Assembly (NCBI RefSeq): GCF_021272205.1
Contig: NZ_JAJSDX010000001.1
Location: 558,001 to 622,000, forward strand
DNA: 64,000 nucleotides
Direction of reading: 5' to 3'
Origin: Pantoea sp. Mb-10
GTDB lineage: Bacteria; Pseudomonadota; Gammaproteobacteria; Enterobacterales; Enterobacteriaceae
Under the pieces are notes generated by a model. That model ran no database searches. It was not told the DNA's origin and worked only from the letters and a program-made list of their open reading frames with translations. The translations under genes and the position numbers were made by a program. Shown here one piece after another: positions 50,908 through 59,678 of the stretch (positions are counted from its first letter, which is position 1; every line of letters starts with the position of its first letter).

Positions 50908-51798
50908 AACACAACCTCAATACTTTGTCTCGTTAAGCCTGATTACGCGTTTCCTGTAACAGGCTTAACATTGATATCCGACTTATTTCAGAATTTCCTT
51001 AACCCGCTAAACAGCGCGATTAATATCCAGAATAAGCCTCATCAAAATAAGATTTTCGCCAGCGAAATAAGGCTGGTTAACGCTAAAAAAGCCAACGTGC
51101 TGGCAGACAGACGATACGGCTTTACCGCACGGTGCATGACAAACGTACTTTTTAGACATAAAAAGGGCCGAGGTATTTAAAAAAATACCTTTAAATACAA
51201 ACAGATAAAATTAAACCGTTTTACTTATTGTGTAATCTGCTTTGTCACAAAAATACGATGACAGAGATAAACATGGGCAATCGCGTCACAGCGACACTGC
51301 AATCACTTTCGGCCCTTTTGTTTATGCACGTCGTCATTACCCTTATTGTTGTTTACCCTGCCCGCCTTCTGCCGCGACAGCGCATTCACGCACAGCCCAG
51401 GCCGCGGTGACGTAATGGCATTCAGGTGTTAACCACAAGACTGCAATAGCCTGCGGCCTTTAAATGTGCGATCGTGTTCAAAACTCTTGTCACCATTCTT
51501 ACCCCGCTCGAGGGTAATATCAATGGCTCCCCGTTTATTACGGAATTTACTCAGCGGGGGAAAATTTAATTAGCATGGTAAGACATTAACGGCCATAAAC
51601 AGCGCCGAACCCTATTGATTAAAAATACAGGTGAATGGCGTTAAGAAATATCCACGCAAAACGCCACGCGCACGGCCAGCAGGTTCACGTACTCAGTAAG
51701 GAAACGCATGGATGCGCGATGCAGTGACGTGACCGGGGTGGCTCTGCCACAAATCAGTGGATGGATGGCGTAAACGATGGATACGTTATTGAGTTAAC
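50908..51798. other. 891-bp AT-richer region without convincing genes
   Basis: Lies between the flippase start and tRNA-Thr. Open frames at 50971-51180 and 51228-51410 lack good ribosome-binding sites; the second contains one hydrophobic stretch. A hairpin AGGTATTT/AAATACCT (51171-51190) is flanked by A and T runs. I see no integrase, no JUMPstart/ops element and no copy of the tRNA 3' end. Confidence 0.45.
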
Positions 51799-51874
51799 TG
51801 GTGCCGGTAATAGGAGTCGAACCTACGACCTTCGCATTACGAATGCGCTGCTCTACCAACTGAGCTATACCGGC
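51799..51874 (-). tRNA. thrW: tRNA-Thr (anticodon CGT)
   Basis: 76 nt including encoded CCA. On the minus strand: acceptor stem GCCGGTA/TACCGGC, D arm with AGCTCAGTTGGTAGAGC, anticodon loop TTCGTAA (CGT), T arm GGTTCGACTCC. It is nearly the same as E. coli thrW and keeps thrW's position next to proA. thrW is a known integration site for prophage-like elements in enterobacteria. Confidence 0.97.
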
Positions 51875-52033
51875 AATGAGAGGGATGCTGCGGGGAAATA
51901 CCTTAGAAAAATCGGGAGGATGAGTCAAGACACCGCGATGCAGATGCCGCTTTTTTCAACATTTTTCACCCTAACAAGAAAAGTCTGCCCTGTCTGATGA
52001 AAACGCATGCACTCACCGCACAATGTTAAAACG

Positions 52034-52059
52034 AAAAAAGGCGAGGCCGCCGCCTCGCC
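52034..52059 (-). terminator. intrinsic terminator of the phage-derived cassette
   Basis: Read leftward: GGCGAGG, a short GC loop, CCTCGCC, then six T, 15 nt after the tail-spike stop. Confidence 0.85.
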
Positions 52060-52073
52060 AAACGTGCTGGTCC

Positions 52074-53822
52074 TCAATCGTAATAAGGGAGTTTACGATC
52101 GACACCATTAATATTGACCAGCACAAAGCCCGTTGGGGTGGTTTTATTGGTTGGCGTACCTGCGGCCGTCGCCACGGTCAGTACGCCCTTTTCATTCGCG
52201 CCAATGCCGGCCAGCCCGTTGTGCAGACCAAAACGCGCGGCCGGTTTGAACGGCCCCAGCGTCGTGGTGTCGCTGACCAGTGAAAAATCGGACTGGAACA
52301 GCGAGCAGGAACCGGTATCAAAGCGCGTCGGACCGGTACAGGTAAGGTTCAACAGCGTATCGCCACTGTTGGCGCGCAGTTTTACCCACACTACGGCGTA
52401 GGTGGTGCCGACGCGGTTATAGCGCATATCGAGGATGGACGGCTGCCCCATATGGTAGGCATCGGCCCATACCGTTTCCAACCGCTGCAGGTTGATCCAG
52501 GTTTTTCCGCTGGCGGGCACGTTTACCGGTGAACCGGCGGTGCCGGTCGGCTGCGTGCCATCGGCCTTGCTGATGAACTCCATCACCCACTGCTGGTTAG
52601 CATTCGGGAAAAACACCGTCCCGACCCGATACCAGTTATCCGTGCCGGTATTGTTGGTGATTTTATGGCCGCTAAAATAGCCGGCACGCAGCGATCCAGA
52701 GAGGAAACTGCCGTAGCTCTCATCGCGGCGATAGCCATACTCAAACGTTGAGAGCCATTTGCCGGGCGCCAGATCGGTGGAGACTTTACCGCCGGACTGC
52801 ACGTTGATTTGACGCATCAGCACGCGGGCATTATTGAGGTTGAATGGATTGACACAATCCTCAATATTCAGCGTGTCGATGGTCCAGCCGCCATCGGAGA
52901 GATCGCCGGGATTGCGCGTGTGTTCAATCCATACGTTGCGCATGATGCCCTGCGTACAGCGCGGCATATATAGCGTGGCGTCACCGTAACCGTTCTGGAA
53001 ATTACAGTTACAGATCTCAATCGCCGTGGAGTGATCCCACACGCCGTTGGGTGAGTTGGACCAGCCCACGTCAAAGACGCGGCCGTAGGTGGAGACGGTA
53101 AAGATCTGATCAAACTTGCTGTCGAGGGTATCCAGCAATTTAATCACGGTACCGCCGTTGTTCTGCGCGCGGAAACAGTAAATGTTGACCGTTTCGCCTT
53201 CGATGCAGGTATTTTCGAAGAACGGCTGCACGTTGGTGCACATCTCGGCGGTGATCGTGCCTTTGTTGGCGGTGATGTCGGCGGACGCCTGACCATTCCA
53301 GGTAATGCCTTTGATGGCGGTACGGCGCGCCTTCACCTTGAAAACGGGACTGGCGCTCTTATCGGAAATGATTGACGTGCGCGGCATCGCGCCCAGCTCG
53401 ACGTCGTCACCCTGTAGGCCAAAGAACGGGATTTCACTGGCGCTGATATCAATGGGCGAAATCAAAAAGCGCCCGCCCGGGAAACGCACCGGTAAATCCT
53501 TGATCACCGCGTTGTAGTTTTGTGTCCAGGTCAGCATTCGCTTGAATGCCTCGGTGTCATCCGTCACCCCATCGCCTTTAGCACCAAAGTGGTAAACGTT
53601 AATGTCACCGGGATTGTTGATGATGCGCTTCCAGTAGAAACCGCTGCCCACCGCCAGCGTACCGCCATCGTCAGTCCCCGTGGGCGTGCCGGTGAAGCCG
53701 ACAAAATCACCGCCGCCGCGGAAAGCGGAATCTTTATCGGCGTAACGTTTCAGCATGGCGATATCACCCGCTTTGGTGGGCGCAGTGGTACGCAGTTCAG
53801 CAAAAGAGTTTACTTCAATCAT
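52074..53822 (-). CDS. phage tail-spike-like protein with pectate-lyase fold
   Basis: 582 residues. A short N-terminal region (MIEVNSFAELRTTAPTKAGD) is followed near residue 75 by VYHFGAKGDGVTDDTEAFKRML, the pectate_lyase_3/GH28-like opening of a right-handed beta-helix used by tail-spikes and exopolysaccharide depolymerases. Asn/Gly-rich repeated strands continue to about 380, then a beta-rich C-terminal domain. It likely binds or cleaves a surface polysaccharide. It is the last gene of the cassette. No virion genes are present to mount it, so a stand-alone depolymerase is possible. The substrate is unknown. Confidence 0.8.
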   Translation of the reverse strand: MIEVNSFAELRTTAPTKAGDIAMLKRYADKDSAFRGGGDFVGFTGTPTGTDDGGTLAVGSGFYWKRIINNPGDINVYHFGAKGDGVTDDTEAFKRMLTWTQNYNAVIKDLPVRFPGGRFLISPIDISASEIPFFGLQGDDVELGAMPRTSIISDKSASPVFKVKARRTAIKGITWNGQASADITANKGTITAEMCTNVQPFFENTCIEGETVNIYCFRAQNNGGTVIKLLDTLDSKFDQIFTVSTYGRVFDVGWSNSPNGVWDHSTAIEICNCNFQNGYGDATLYMPRCTQGIMRNVWIEHTRNPGDLSDGGWTIDTLNIEDCVNPFNLNNARVLMRQINVQSGGKVSTDLAPGKWLSTFEYGYRRDESYGSFLSGSLRAGYFSGHKITNNTGTDNWYRVGTVFFPNANQQWVMEFISKADGTQPTGTAGSPVNVPASGKTWINLQRLETVWADAYHMGQPSILDMRYNRVGTTYAVVWVKLRANSGDTLLNLTCTGPTRFDTGSCSLFQSDFSLVSDTTTLGPFKPAARFGLHNGLAGIGANEKGVLTVATAAGTPTNKTTPTGFVLVNINGVDRKLPYYD

Positions 53823-53867
53823 GGTCGCCTCCTCGGCATTTCAGGTTGGTTATGCAAAGCAGTGCGA

Positions 53868-54116
53868 TCAGCGCGATTGTGCCGGTTGGGCGCAGTGCCG
53901 ATCCCAGAGATCGTTATGGTTGTTGATGGCACGCACGGTACGGATATCCATGCGTTCGGCATCGTGGCCATGGGTATACAGCGGGGAAAACAGGGTGCAG
54001 GCGGAGTCGATAACCTGCGGTTCAGGGTTGGTGGTACTTCGACTGCTGCAGCTTGTCACGAGCGGCAGCGTCATCAAGATTACGGTTGGCAACTTCCACA
54101 CGTTTGGCCTCCTCAC
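53868..54116 (-). CDS. Rz1-like outer-membrane spanin lipoprotein
   Basis: 82 residues with a lipobox LVTSC near residue 22. Three further Cys and the pattern DSACTLFSPLYTHGHDAERMDIRTVRAINNHNDLWDRHC are typical of phage Rz1-like spanins. Its 5' third overlaps the 3' end of the Rz-like gene in another frame (54022-54116), the classic nested Rz/Rz1 arrangement. It would join the inner-membrane partner to disrupt the outer membrane during lysis. Confidence 0.8.
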   Translation of the reverse strand: MRRPNVWKLPTVILMTLPLVTSCSSRSTTNPEPQVIDSACTLFSPLYTHGHDAERMDIRTVRAINNHNDLWDRHCAQPAQSR

Positions 54117-54315
54117 GCAGCTGCTGCTGCTGCTGATTTACCGCCGCGGCCTGCGCGGCCTTGTTTTCGGCGTGTTCAACATCGGCGCGCGCTTTTTGCT
54201 GCACCTTGCCGATCTTTTTGCCGCCCAGATAACTCGCCACCAGCGCGGCCACAATGCCTGCCAGCGCCGCGAGCCAGTGCCAGCTACCGCTCAACAACGT
54301 ACTCACTAGCGTCAT
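54022..54315 (-). CDS. Rz-like inner-membrane spanin
   Basis: 97 residues with one N-terminal membrane segment (WHWLAALAGIVAALVASYLGG) and a long Lys/Gln/Ala coiled coil (VQQKARADVEHAENKAAQ to LQQSKY) facing the periplasm. It overlaps the holin-like gene by 4 nt upstream and the Rz1-like gene downstream. Family assignment rests on architecture and context. Confidence 0.8.
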   Translation of the reverse strand: MTLVSTLLSGSWHWLAALAGIVAALVASYLGGKKIGKVQQKARADVEHAENKAAQAAAVNQQQQQLREEAKRVEVANRNLDDAAARDKLQQSKYHQP

Positions 54316-54662
54316 GGTTTTGCCTCCAGCGCTTGCTTCTCCTCAACGAGCTTTTTCTGGCGCACAAACTGGGCCAGCACGCCCATCGCCACCAAAAACG
54401 CGCCGATTAGCCCCAGGTAGTTGTGAGGCAAAATCGCCTTCACGTCCTGCGGCAGCGCGTTCCAGGCATCGAGCGCTGAAGCAGGAAACGACTGCGCCCA
54501 GGCGCTGAGCATCGATCCCAGCGACGCCAGCCATACCGACCAGGTTTTGAACAGCAACCGCGCGTGCCTGACAAACTCCAGCGTGGTAAAGCGCTGGAGC
54601 AGCAGCAGCAGCACAATGGCCGCCAGTACCGCGATCACAAACATTGTCCAGCGCAGATTCAT
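54312..54662 (-). CDS. putative holin
   Basis: 116 residues with an N-terminal membrane segment (MFVIAVLAAIVLLLLL), an amphipathic middle, a second segment (YLGLIGAFLVAMGVLAQFV) and a charged Lys/Glu C-terminal tail. Position between lysozyme and Rz with 4-nt overlaps on both sides supports a pore-forming holin that releases the lysozyme. The sequence family is not one I can name. Confidence 0.7.
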   Translation of the reverse strand: MNLRWTMFVIAVLAAIVLLLLLQRFTTLEFVRHARLLFKTWSVWLASLGSMLSAWAQSFPASALDAWNALPQDVKAILPHNYLGLIGAFLVAMGVLAQFVRQKKLVEEKQALEAKP

Positions 54663-55126
54663 AGCAGCCCCCGATAAATGTCATAGTTGCCGCTGCGCAT
54701 GGCTTCGGCATGGCGGCGCACGCGGCCCGGCGTCTGGACGGCCCAGCGGCTATCCAGCATGGCGTTGGCGGCGGCGTTAAAATCATCCTGCGTAATGGCG
54801 GTCAGCATGCTGCGAAACAGCGCCAATCCTTCGACGCCAAGCTGATACGCCATACTCACCAGGACATCGCAGCGCGCCTCGTTACACCGGGTGAGCGCCT
54901 GCTGAATCAACGGGCGCTGCTGCATTTGGGCGAGCGTCTCGTCAACCAGACACTGCTTCCATATATCCCCCACTTTTCGCGGCACGCGGAAAATGTAGTG
55001 GCTGAGTGCGGCGCCCTTCGGCCCAATACGAATGCCGCCCGCCACGGTCGGGAAGCCTTCCGTGTCGAGATAAGGCGTTTCGCGATATCCCTCTTCAAAG
55101 TTCAAAATGGCGATAACCTGACTCAT
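54659..55126 (-). CDS. T4-type lysozyme (GH24 endolysin)
   Basis: 155 residues. The GH24 triad is visible as Glu12, Asp21 and Thr27 in EEGYRETPYLDTEGFPTVAGG, one residue later than in T4 lysozyme. The helical C-terminal lobe (CDVLVSMAYQLGVEGLALFRSMLTAI, ANAMLDSRWAVQTPGRVRRHAEAM) completes the fold. It cuts murein glycan strands. There is no signal peptide, so release needs the holin encoded just downstream, whose start overlaps this stop. Confidence 0.92.
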   Translation of the reverse strand: MSQVIAILNFEEGYRETPYLDTEGFPTVAGGIRIGPKGAALSHYIFRVPRKVGDIWKQCLVDETLAQMQQRPLIQQALTRCNEARCDVLVSMAYQLGVEGLALFRSMLTAITQDDFNAAANAMLDSRWAVQTPGRVRRHAEAMRSGNYDIYRGLL

Positions 55127-55291
55127 AGCGTCTCCTCATTAACGGGCGTATTGGCCAAAAAGCGCCCCGTGGCAGGCAATACATCACGCTTGCCATAGGG
55201 TGCGATTCACGTACCTGGCCTACACACAAGAAAGGTTTAACAGTGAAATAGCCGGCGATGTTCCGTACAAAACTGGAGAACAGGCGCGGGA

Positions 55292-55570
55292 TTAGCGCAC
55301 GGCGTAGAGGTGAACCTGGGGCAAACAGCAGTTGTCGAAGCTAGGTTTTATGGCGCGGCGCGGGCTCGGTGCCATCACCGCGCGATCCACGCGCGGCTGC
55401 GTTTCGCGCTGACAAATACGCTCGGCGGTGCGAAGCGTAGGATGGTCAGGCTCAATGCCAAGGGCGGTGTCGAGGCTGCGTTTCAGGCAGCTAAGGGACT
55501 GTCGGCGTCGATGCCGCCGGGTGCGTGCGTTGCCAGTAAAAACGGATTTGCCGTAATGAATAATCGCCAT
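55292..55570 (-). CDS. hypothetical phage-associated protein (92 aa)
   Basis: 92 residues from the ATG at 55570, chosen for the strong CAGGAGGAG site 2-5 nt upstream; the open frame runs to 55756 but without a comparable site. It is basic, with Arg-rich RTRRHRRRQSLSCLKRSL and Cys-containing C-terminus FDNCCLPQVHLYAVR. No membrane segment is seen. It sits between repressor and lysis genes. I do not recognise the family; a regulator or DNA-binding protein is only a guess. Confidence 0.55.
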   Translation of the reverse strand: MAIIHYGKSVFTGNARTRRHRRRQSLSCLKRSLDTALGIEPDHPTLRTAERICQRETQPRVDRAVMAPSPRRAIKPSFDNCCLPQVHLYAVR

Positions 55571-55981
55571 AACTCCTCCTGTGAATGAGTCTTTGGCGAT
55601 GGGGTGGCAAACGCGGCGTTCCGGCTGGAGCCAGAGCATCCGTAGTTCCACTGGAATCACTCGCAGCGCATGTCCCCGGCGCGACAAGCGGCCAGGTAAA
55701 AGCAGAGGAGAGTGAGGACAGAAGGCAACTGACGACGCTGCTAAGTGCGTATCCACCCCATCCCAAAATCCACTGACTTTGGGTGGTTGGTCTCGCGCTT
55801 GTGCAGCGCCTCAATTGTTTAAGAGCGGGCTCATCCGGGAGCAGTGATGTTATCCATCCATGCTCAAATTATTAACAGGTTCTAATACATTGGCAAACAC
55901 CGACAGTTAATTTTTTATTCACCATCAGTTAAATTTTTGATTTCAGCCAGAATATTTTTTTCTCCATTGCGCCACGCAGCC
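55571..55981. other. intergenic region downstream of the repressor
   Basis: 411 bp. The only open frames are shadows. The part near the repressor stop contains two operator-like sites (55896-55910 and 55918-55932), and the rest is GC-rich without recognisable signals. A promoter for the unknown gene and lysis genes is expected here on the minus strand. Confidence 0.45.
55896..55932. promoter_or_regulatory. two operator-like repeats 3' of the repressor
   Basis: ACACCGACAGTTAA (ending 55910) and TTCACCATCAGTTAA (55918-55932) each match the palindrome TTAACCATCAGTTAA over the repressor start with one to three changes. Binding here could control the leftward lysis genes. Confidence 0.5.
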
Positions 55982-56710
55982 TCATCCCAGAATCTGATAG
56001 CCACCCGCCTGACTCAGGATCACCCGTGCCAGTACCTGCAGCGAGGCCGCTTCATCCAGTGTCAGATACCAGGTTTCGTAACGCTTGTTGTCCGAGATCA
56101 CCGCCACACGTTTGTGCTGCAGCTGCAGCCGCTTGAGGTAAAACTTGTCATCCAGCGTGAAGAGGTAGATGCCATCACCGTCGAAGTCGTGCACGCTGAC
56201 ATCCACAAACAGCTGATCGCGCGGCGCAAAGGTGCTGGCCATCGAGTCTGAGTTAATGGCAATCAGACGGATATGCTCTGCCGGACGGCCGTTGAACAGC
56301 GTGCGCGCCTCATCCAGGCCATACTCAATGGCCTGGATGGTTTCCACCAGTTCATCACGCGCCGCAATGCCCTGCGTGCTGTGCTGCCCGATATCGAGGC
56401 TCTCCACGCGAAAGCGTCGTTCAGCAATCAGCGTGCGCTGGCTCAGGGCCGGCTCCGGTGTTTCCATACCAAACTGCAACCACTCAACCCGTACACCCAA
56501 CAGTTGACTCAGCGCCAACAGATTCCCGTCATCGGGGATCGATTGCGCGTTAAACCATTTCCAGACCCCTGGCGCAGAAATCTTGCATCCCTTTTGCTGC
56601 AAGGCCTTTGCGACCTGTTTATTTCGTCCGTGTCCGCTGATTCCCGCGCTGTCACATGCGGCAATTAGCCTGGCAGTAAAGGCTTGCTTCGTACTCTCTT
56701 TTTTAACCAT
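55982..56710 (-). CDS. phage-type repressor with S24 peptidase domain
   Basis: 242 residues. An N-terminal helix-turn-helix region (about 10-75; NKQVAKALQQKGCKISAPGVWKWF) is followed by a C-terminal LexA/CI-like S24 domain. The catalytic dyad Ser156 (NSDSMAST) and Lys193 (FYLKRLQL) have LexA-like spacing. No Ala-Gly cleavage dipeptide is visible in the linker (80-120), so self-cleavage is uncertain. It heads the cassette and its start codon lies inside a perfect TTAAC/GTTAA palindrome, implying autoregulation. Confidence 0.88.
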   Translation of the reverse strand: MVKKESTKQAFTARLIAACDSAGISGHGRNKQVAKALQQKGCKISAPGVWKWFNAQSIPDDGNLLALSQLLGVRVEWLQFGMETPEPALSQRTLIAERRFRVESLDIGQHSTQGIAARDELVETIQAIEYGLDEARTLFNGRPAEHIRLIAINSDSMASTFAPRDQLFVDVSVHDFDGDGIYLFTLDDKFYLKRLQLQHKRVAVISDNKRYETWYLTLDEAASLQVLARVILSQAGGYQILG

Positions 56711-56719
56711 CAGTTAATG
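56705..56719. promoter_or_regulatory. palindromic operator over the repressor start
   Basis: TTAACCATCAGTTAA: perfect 5-bp arms TTAAC/GTTAA with a 5-nt centre that includes the repressor start codon. Related sequences lie at 56722-56738 (TTCT/AGAA arms around CCATCAGT) and about 56780-56793 (ACCGTTAGTTTAC). Confidence 0.55.
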
Positions 56720-57063
56720 TTCTGCCATCAGTAGAAAGCTGAATGTTCTTTTCTTTTTTGCTGCCAGTTCATTTTATATTACCGTTAGTTTACTACCCAA
56801 CCGCTTTTATCACTGAATCTGGCCAATCATTATCCCCCGCTCCCTAATGGAAACCCGTGATCGCGGCCTGAAAGCCTGTCTATCAAGGCTTTTCAAGATT
56901 GTTCTGTGCGGGCGCGAGCCGCCCTTAAAATAAAAAATGGGTGAAAAGCGCTCTGCGCGCCACAGATGACAGTAATAATTCAAAATTCTCTGGTATTCGC
57001 TGGATCGAAAGCCAAAAAAAAGAGCACCGTTTCCGGTGCTCACCTGGTTTATCCTGTTGCCTT
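56711..57063. other. region between repressor and proA
   Basis: 353 bp with operator-like repeats close to the repressor, then no recognisable gene. A cro-like divergent gene, usual beside such repressors, is absent. The proA terminator occupies 57013-57043. Confidence 0.5.
57013..57043 (-). terminator. intrinsic terminator of proBA
   Basis: Read leftward: GAGCACC-GGAAAC-GGTGCTC followed by T8, 21 nt after the proA stop. Confidence 0.92.
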
Positions 57064-58320
57064 TCAGCGACGCAGCGTATCGTCGCCCCAGCCAATCCAT
57101 TTATAGGTGGTGAGGGCTTCCAGTCCCATGGGGCCGCGGGCATGCAATTTTTGCGTACTCACCGCCACTTCGGCACCGAGTCCAAACTGGCCGCCATCGG
57201 TAAAGCGCGTGCTGGCGTTGACGTACACGGCGGACGAATCCACCCGATTCACAAAGCGGTTCGCATTTCGCTGACTGCGCGTCAAAATGCCGTCAGAGTG
57301 CTGGGTACCGTGCTCACGAATATGCGCAATCGCGTCATCCATATCGTCCACCAGCTTGACGTTAAGATCGTTCGACAGCCACTCGTCATCGTACTCCCGA
57401 TCGTTGACCGCGACCACGCTCGCCGGGCCATCTTGCAGCAGCGCCAGCGCGTTGGCATCGGCGTGCAGCGAAATGTTTTCTGCCGCCATGCGCTGCAGGA
57501 AAGCCGGAATGAAGGTTGCCGCCAGATCGCGGTGGAGCAGCAGTGTTTCCAGCGAATTGCACGCGCTAGGGCGCTGTTTTTTCGCATTCACAATCACCTC
57601 AAGCGCCGGTTCAGTCTCCATGGTTTCATCAACGTAGAGATGACACACACCGATCCCGCCCGTGATCACCGGAATGGTGGACTGTTCGCGGCACAGCTTG
57701 TGCAGCTCTGCCCCGCCGCGCGGGATCAGCATATCCACATAGCGATCCAGCTTCAGCAGCTGATTCACCAGTTCGCGGTCAGGATTTTCAATCGCCTGTA
57801 CCGCGCCAGCCGGCAAACCGTGCTCTCGCAGCGCGTTTTGGATCACGCGCACCGTGGCGGCATTGGTGCGCCACGTCTCTTTGCCGCCGCGCAGGATCGC
57901 CGCATTGCCGGTTTTCAGGCACAGCGAGGCAACGTCAACGGTGACGTTAGGACGCGCTTCGTAAATAACACCAATGACGCCAAGCGGAACGCGGCGTCGC
58001 TCAATGCGCAGACCGCTGTCTAGCATACCGCCGTCAATCAGCTGCCCGACCGGATCGGCCAGGCGACAGACCTGACGTACATCATCGGCAATGCCCTTAA
58101 GGCGCTGCGGATTCAGCGTCAGGCGATCCAGAAGCGCCTCGCCCATGCTGTTCTGGCGCGCATCGGCTAAATCCAGCGCGTTGGCCGCCAGAATCGCTTC
58201 ACCTTCGGCTTCCAGCCGTTCGGCAATGGTGTACAGCACCTGATTTTTTTGTTCGGTCGACAGCGCAGCCAGTTCCCAGGACGCCGCGCGCGCCGCTTGT
58301 CCCATTTCGTTTAACATCAT
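57064..58320 (-). CDS. proA: gamma-glutamyl phosphate reductase
   Basis: 418-residue NADPH-dependent aldehyde-dehydrogenase-fold enzyme making glutamate-5-semialdehyde, the second step of proline synthesis. It aligns along its length with E. coli ProA (417): [27 protein letters not shown], the catalytic Cys in [13 protein letters not shown], and [31 protein letters not shown]. It starts 8 nt after the proB stop and is co-transcribed with it. Two adjacent ATGs are possible starts. Confidence 0.97.
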   Translation of the reverse strand: MMLNEMGQAARAASWELAALSTEQKNQVLYTIAERLEAEGEAILAANALDLADARQNSMGEALLDRLTLNPQRLKGIADDVRQVCRLADPVGQLIDGGMLDSGLRIERRRVPLGVIGVIYEARPNVTVDVASLCLKTGNAAILRGGKETWRTNAATVRVIQNALREHGLPAGAVQAIENPDRELVNQLLKLDRYVDMLIPRGGAELHKLCREQSTIPVITGGIGVCHLYVDETMETEPALEVIVNAKKQRPSACNSLETLLLHRDLAATFIPAFLQRMAAENISLHADANALALLQDGPASVVAVNDREYDDEWLSNDLNVKLVDDMDDAIAHIREHGTQHSDGILTRSQRNANRFVNRVDSSAVYVNASTRFTDGGQFGLGAEVAVSTQKLHARGPMGLEALTTYKWIGWGDDTLRR

Positions 58321-58327
58321 CCCCTCC

Positions 58328-59431
58328 TTAACTGACGATCATGTCGTCGCGGTGCACGGCGACCGGGCCATACTCATATCCCAGGATGTCGCTGATTTCC
58401 TGGCTGTGATGCCCGGCGATCATCCGCATCGCGTCGCTGTTGTAGCGCGTAACGCCGCGCGCAATATCGCGGCCTTGCAAATTGCGAATGCGGATCACTT
58501 CACCGCGTGAGAAGTTGCCCTGAACCGTGCGAATGCCCTTCGGCAGCAGCGAGCTGCCGCGCTCCAGCACCGCAGACAGCGCGCCGTCGTCAATGGTGAT
58601 CTCGCCCGCGGGCGGCGCGCCGAATAGCCAGCGCTTGCGGTTTTCCAGCGGCGACTGCTGCGCGTGGAAGCGCGTGCCTACCGGCTTGCCATTCAGTACA
58701 TCGCCGATCACGTCCGGGCGGCTGCCCGCAGCGATAATCACCTCAATGCCCGCGCGACAGGCCACGTCCGCTGCCTGCAGCTTGGTGGCCATGCCGCCGG
58801 TGCCAAGACCCGACACGCTGCCGCCCGCCAGCGTGCGCAGCGCGTCATCGATCTGGTGCACATCGCCAATCAACGACGCGCTAGGATCGGTGCGCGGATC
58901 GGCGGTAAATAAGCCCTGCTGATCGGTGAGCAGCAGCAGTTTATCGGCGCCGCCCAGCATCGCGGCCAGCGCCGAAAGGTTATCGTTATCGCCTACCTTG
59001 ATCTCAGCGGTGGCCACGGCGTCGTTCTCGTTAATCACCGGCACAATGTGGTTATCCAGCAGCGCACGCAACATGTCGCGCGCGTAGAGGAAACGTTCAC
59101 GATCTTCCATGTCGGCACGGGTCAGCAGCATCTGTCCGATGTGAATGCCGTAGATGGAGAAAAGCTGTTCCCACAGCTGAATCAAGCGGCTCTGCCCCAC
59201 CGCAGCCAGCAGCTGCTTTGAGGCGATGGTCGGCGGCAGTTCAGGGTAACCGAGGTGTTCGCGCCCTGCGGCGATAGCGCCCGAGGTCACGATAATGATG
59301 CGGTGACCCGCCGCGTGCAGCTGTGCACACTGACGAACCAGCTCCACCATGTGTGCACGATTCAGCCGACGCGAACCGCCGGTCAGCACGCTGGTACCCA
59401 ACTTGACCACAAGGGTCTGACTGCCACTCAT
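58328..59431 (-). CDS. proB: glutamate 5-kinase
   Basis: 367 residues, the same length as E. coli ProB. It phosphorylates glutamate and is feedback-inhibited by proline. An amino-acid kinase domain (1-255; [48 protein letters not shown]) precedes a PUA domain (275-367). It is the first gene of proBA and divergent from phoE, as in E. coli. Confidence 0.97.
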   Translation of the reverse strand: MSGSQTLVVKLGTSVLTGGSRRLNRAHMVELVRQCAQLHAAGHRIIIVTSGAIAAGREHLGYPELPPTIASKQLLAAVGQSRLIQLWEQLFSIYGIHIGQMLLTRADMEDRERFLYARDMLRALLDNHIVPVINENDAVATAEIKVGDNDNLSALAAMLGGADKLLLLTDQQGLFTADPRTDPSASLIGDVHQIDDALRTLAGGSVSGLGTGGMATKLQAADVACRAGIEVIIAAGSRPDVIGDVLNGKPVGTRFHAQQSPLENRKRWLFGAPPAGEITIDDGALSAVLERGSSLLPKGIRTVQGNFSRGEVIRIRNLQGRDIARGVTRYNSDAMRMIAGHHSQEISDILGYEYGPVAVHRDDMIVS

Positions 59432-59580
59432 GTTTTTCCTGCCATTGTGAGAAAAAATTCTGCGAACGGACGTTTTAACAGGAGTGAACGATTAAGCCAA
59501 CACTGACGGGGGGAAAAGCCTAAAAATCCCCTGACAATCGCTTAGACCAAAAGTTCGCAGTTAACAAGAAGCGCGTAAAA

Positions 59581-59598
59581 CTGTCATAAATCTTTCAT
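59581..59598 (+). promoter_or_regulatory. Pho box upstream of phoE
   Basis: CTGTCATAAATCTTTCAT: two 7-bp CTGTCAT-type repeats at 11-bp spacing, one mismatch to the repeat consensus, 81 bp before phoE. TAAAAC about 10 bp downstream may be the -10. This predicts PhoB activation. Confidence 0.88.
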
Positions 59599-59678
59599 CG
59601 CCGCAGGGTAAAACGTCCCCGAGTTTTACAAAACCTTTCACGGGTACAACAAATTTTACTCATTGGGATTGATAGCAA

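Larger units (their letters stand above)
52074..56710 (-). mobile_element. phage-derived lysis/depolymerase cassette (prophage remnant or domesticated)
   Basis: All genes read leftward: S24 repressor, unknown 92-residue protein, lysozyme, holin, Rz, Rz1, tail-spike. The region lies between proA and tRNA-Thr and contains no integrase, replication, head or tail-assembly genes. Intact reading frames, overlapping lysis genes and a good terminator suggest maintenance rather than decay. Confidence 0.75.

Noticed and set aside
50971..51410. Two frames of 60-69 codons between flippase and tRNA
   Set aside because: No good ribosome-binding site, no family resemblance and atypical composition. The second has a hydrophobic stretch but its start is arbitrary.
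48605..51798. Prophage att repeat matching the tRNA-Thr 3' end
   Set aside because: I looked for a second copy of the tRNA 3' segment left of the tRNA and found none, so island boundaries by att sites cannot be drawn.
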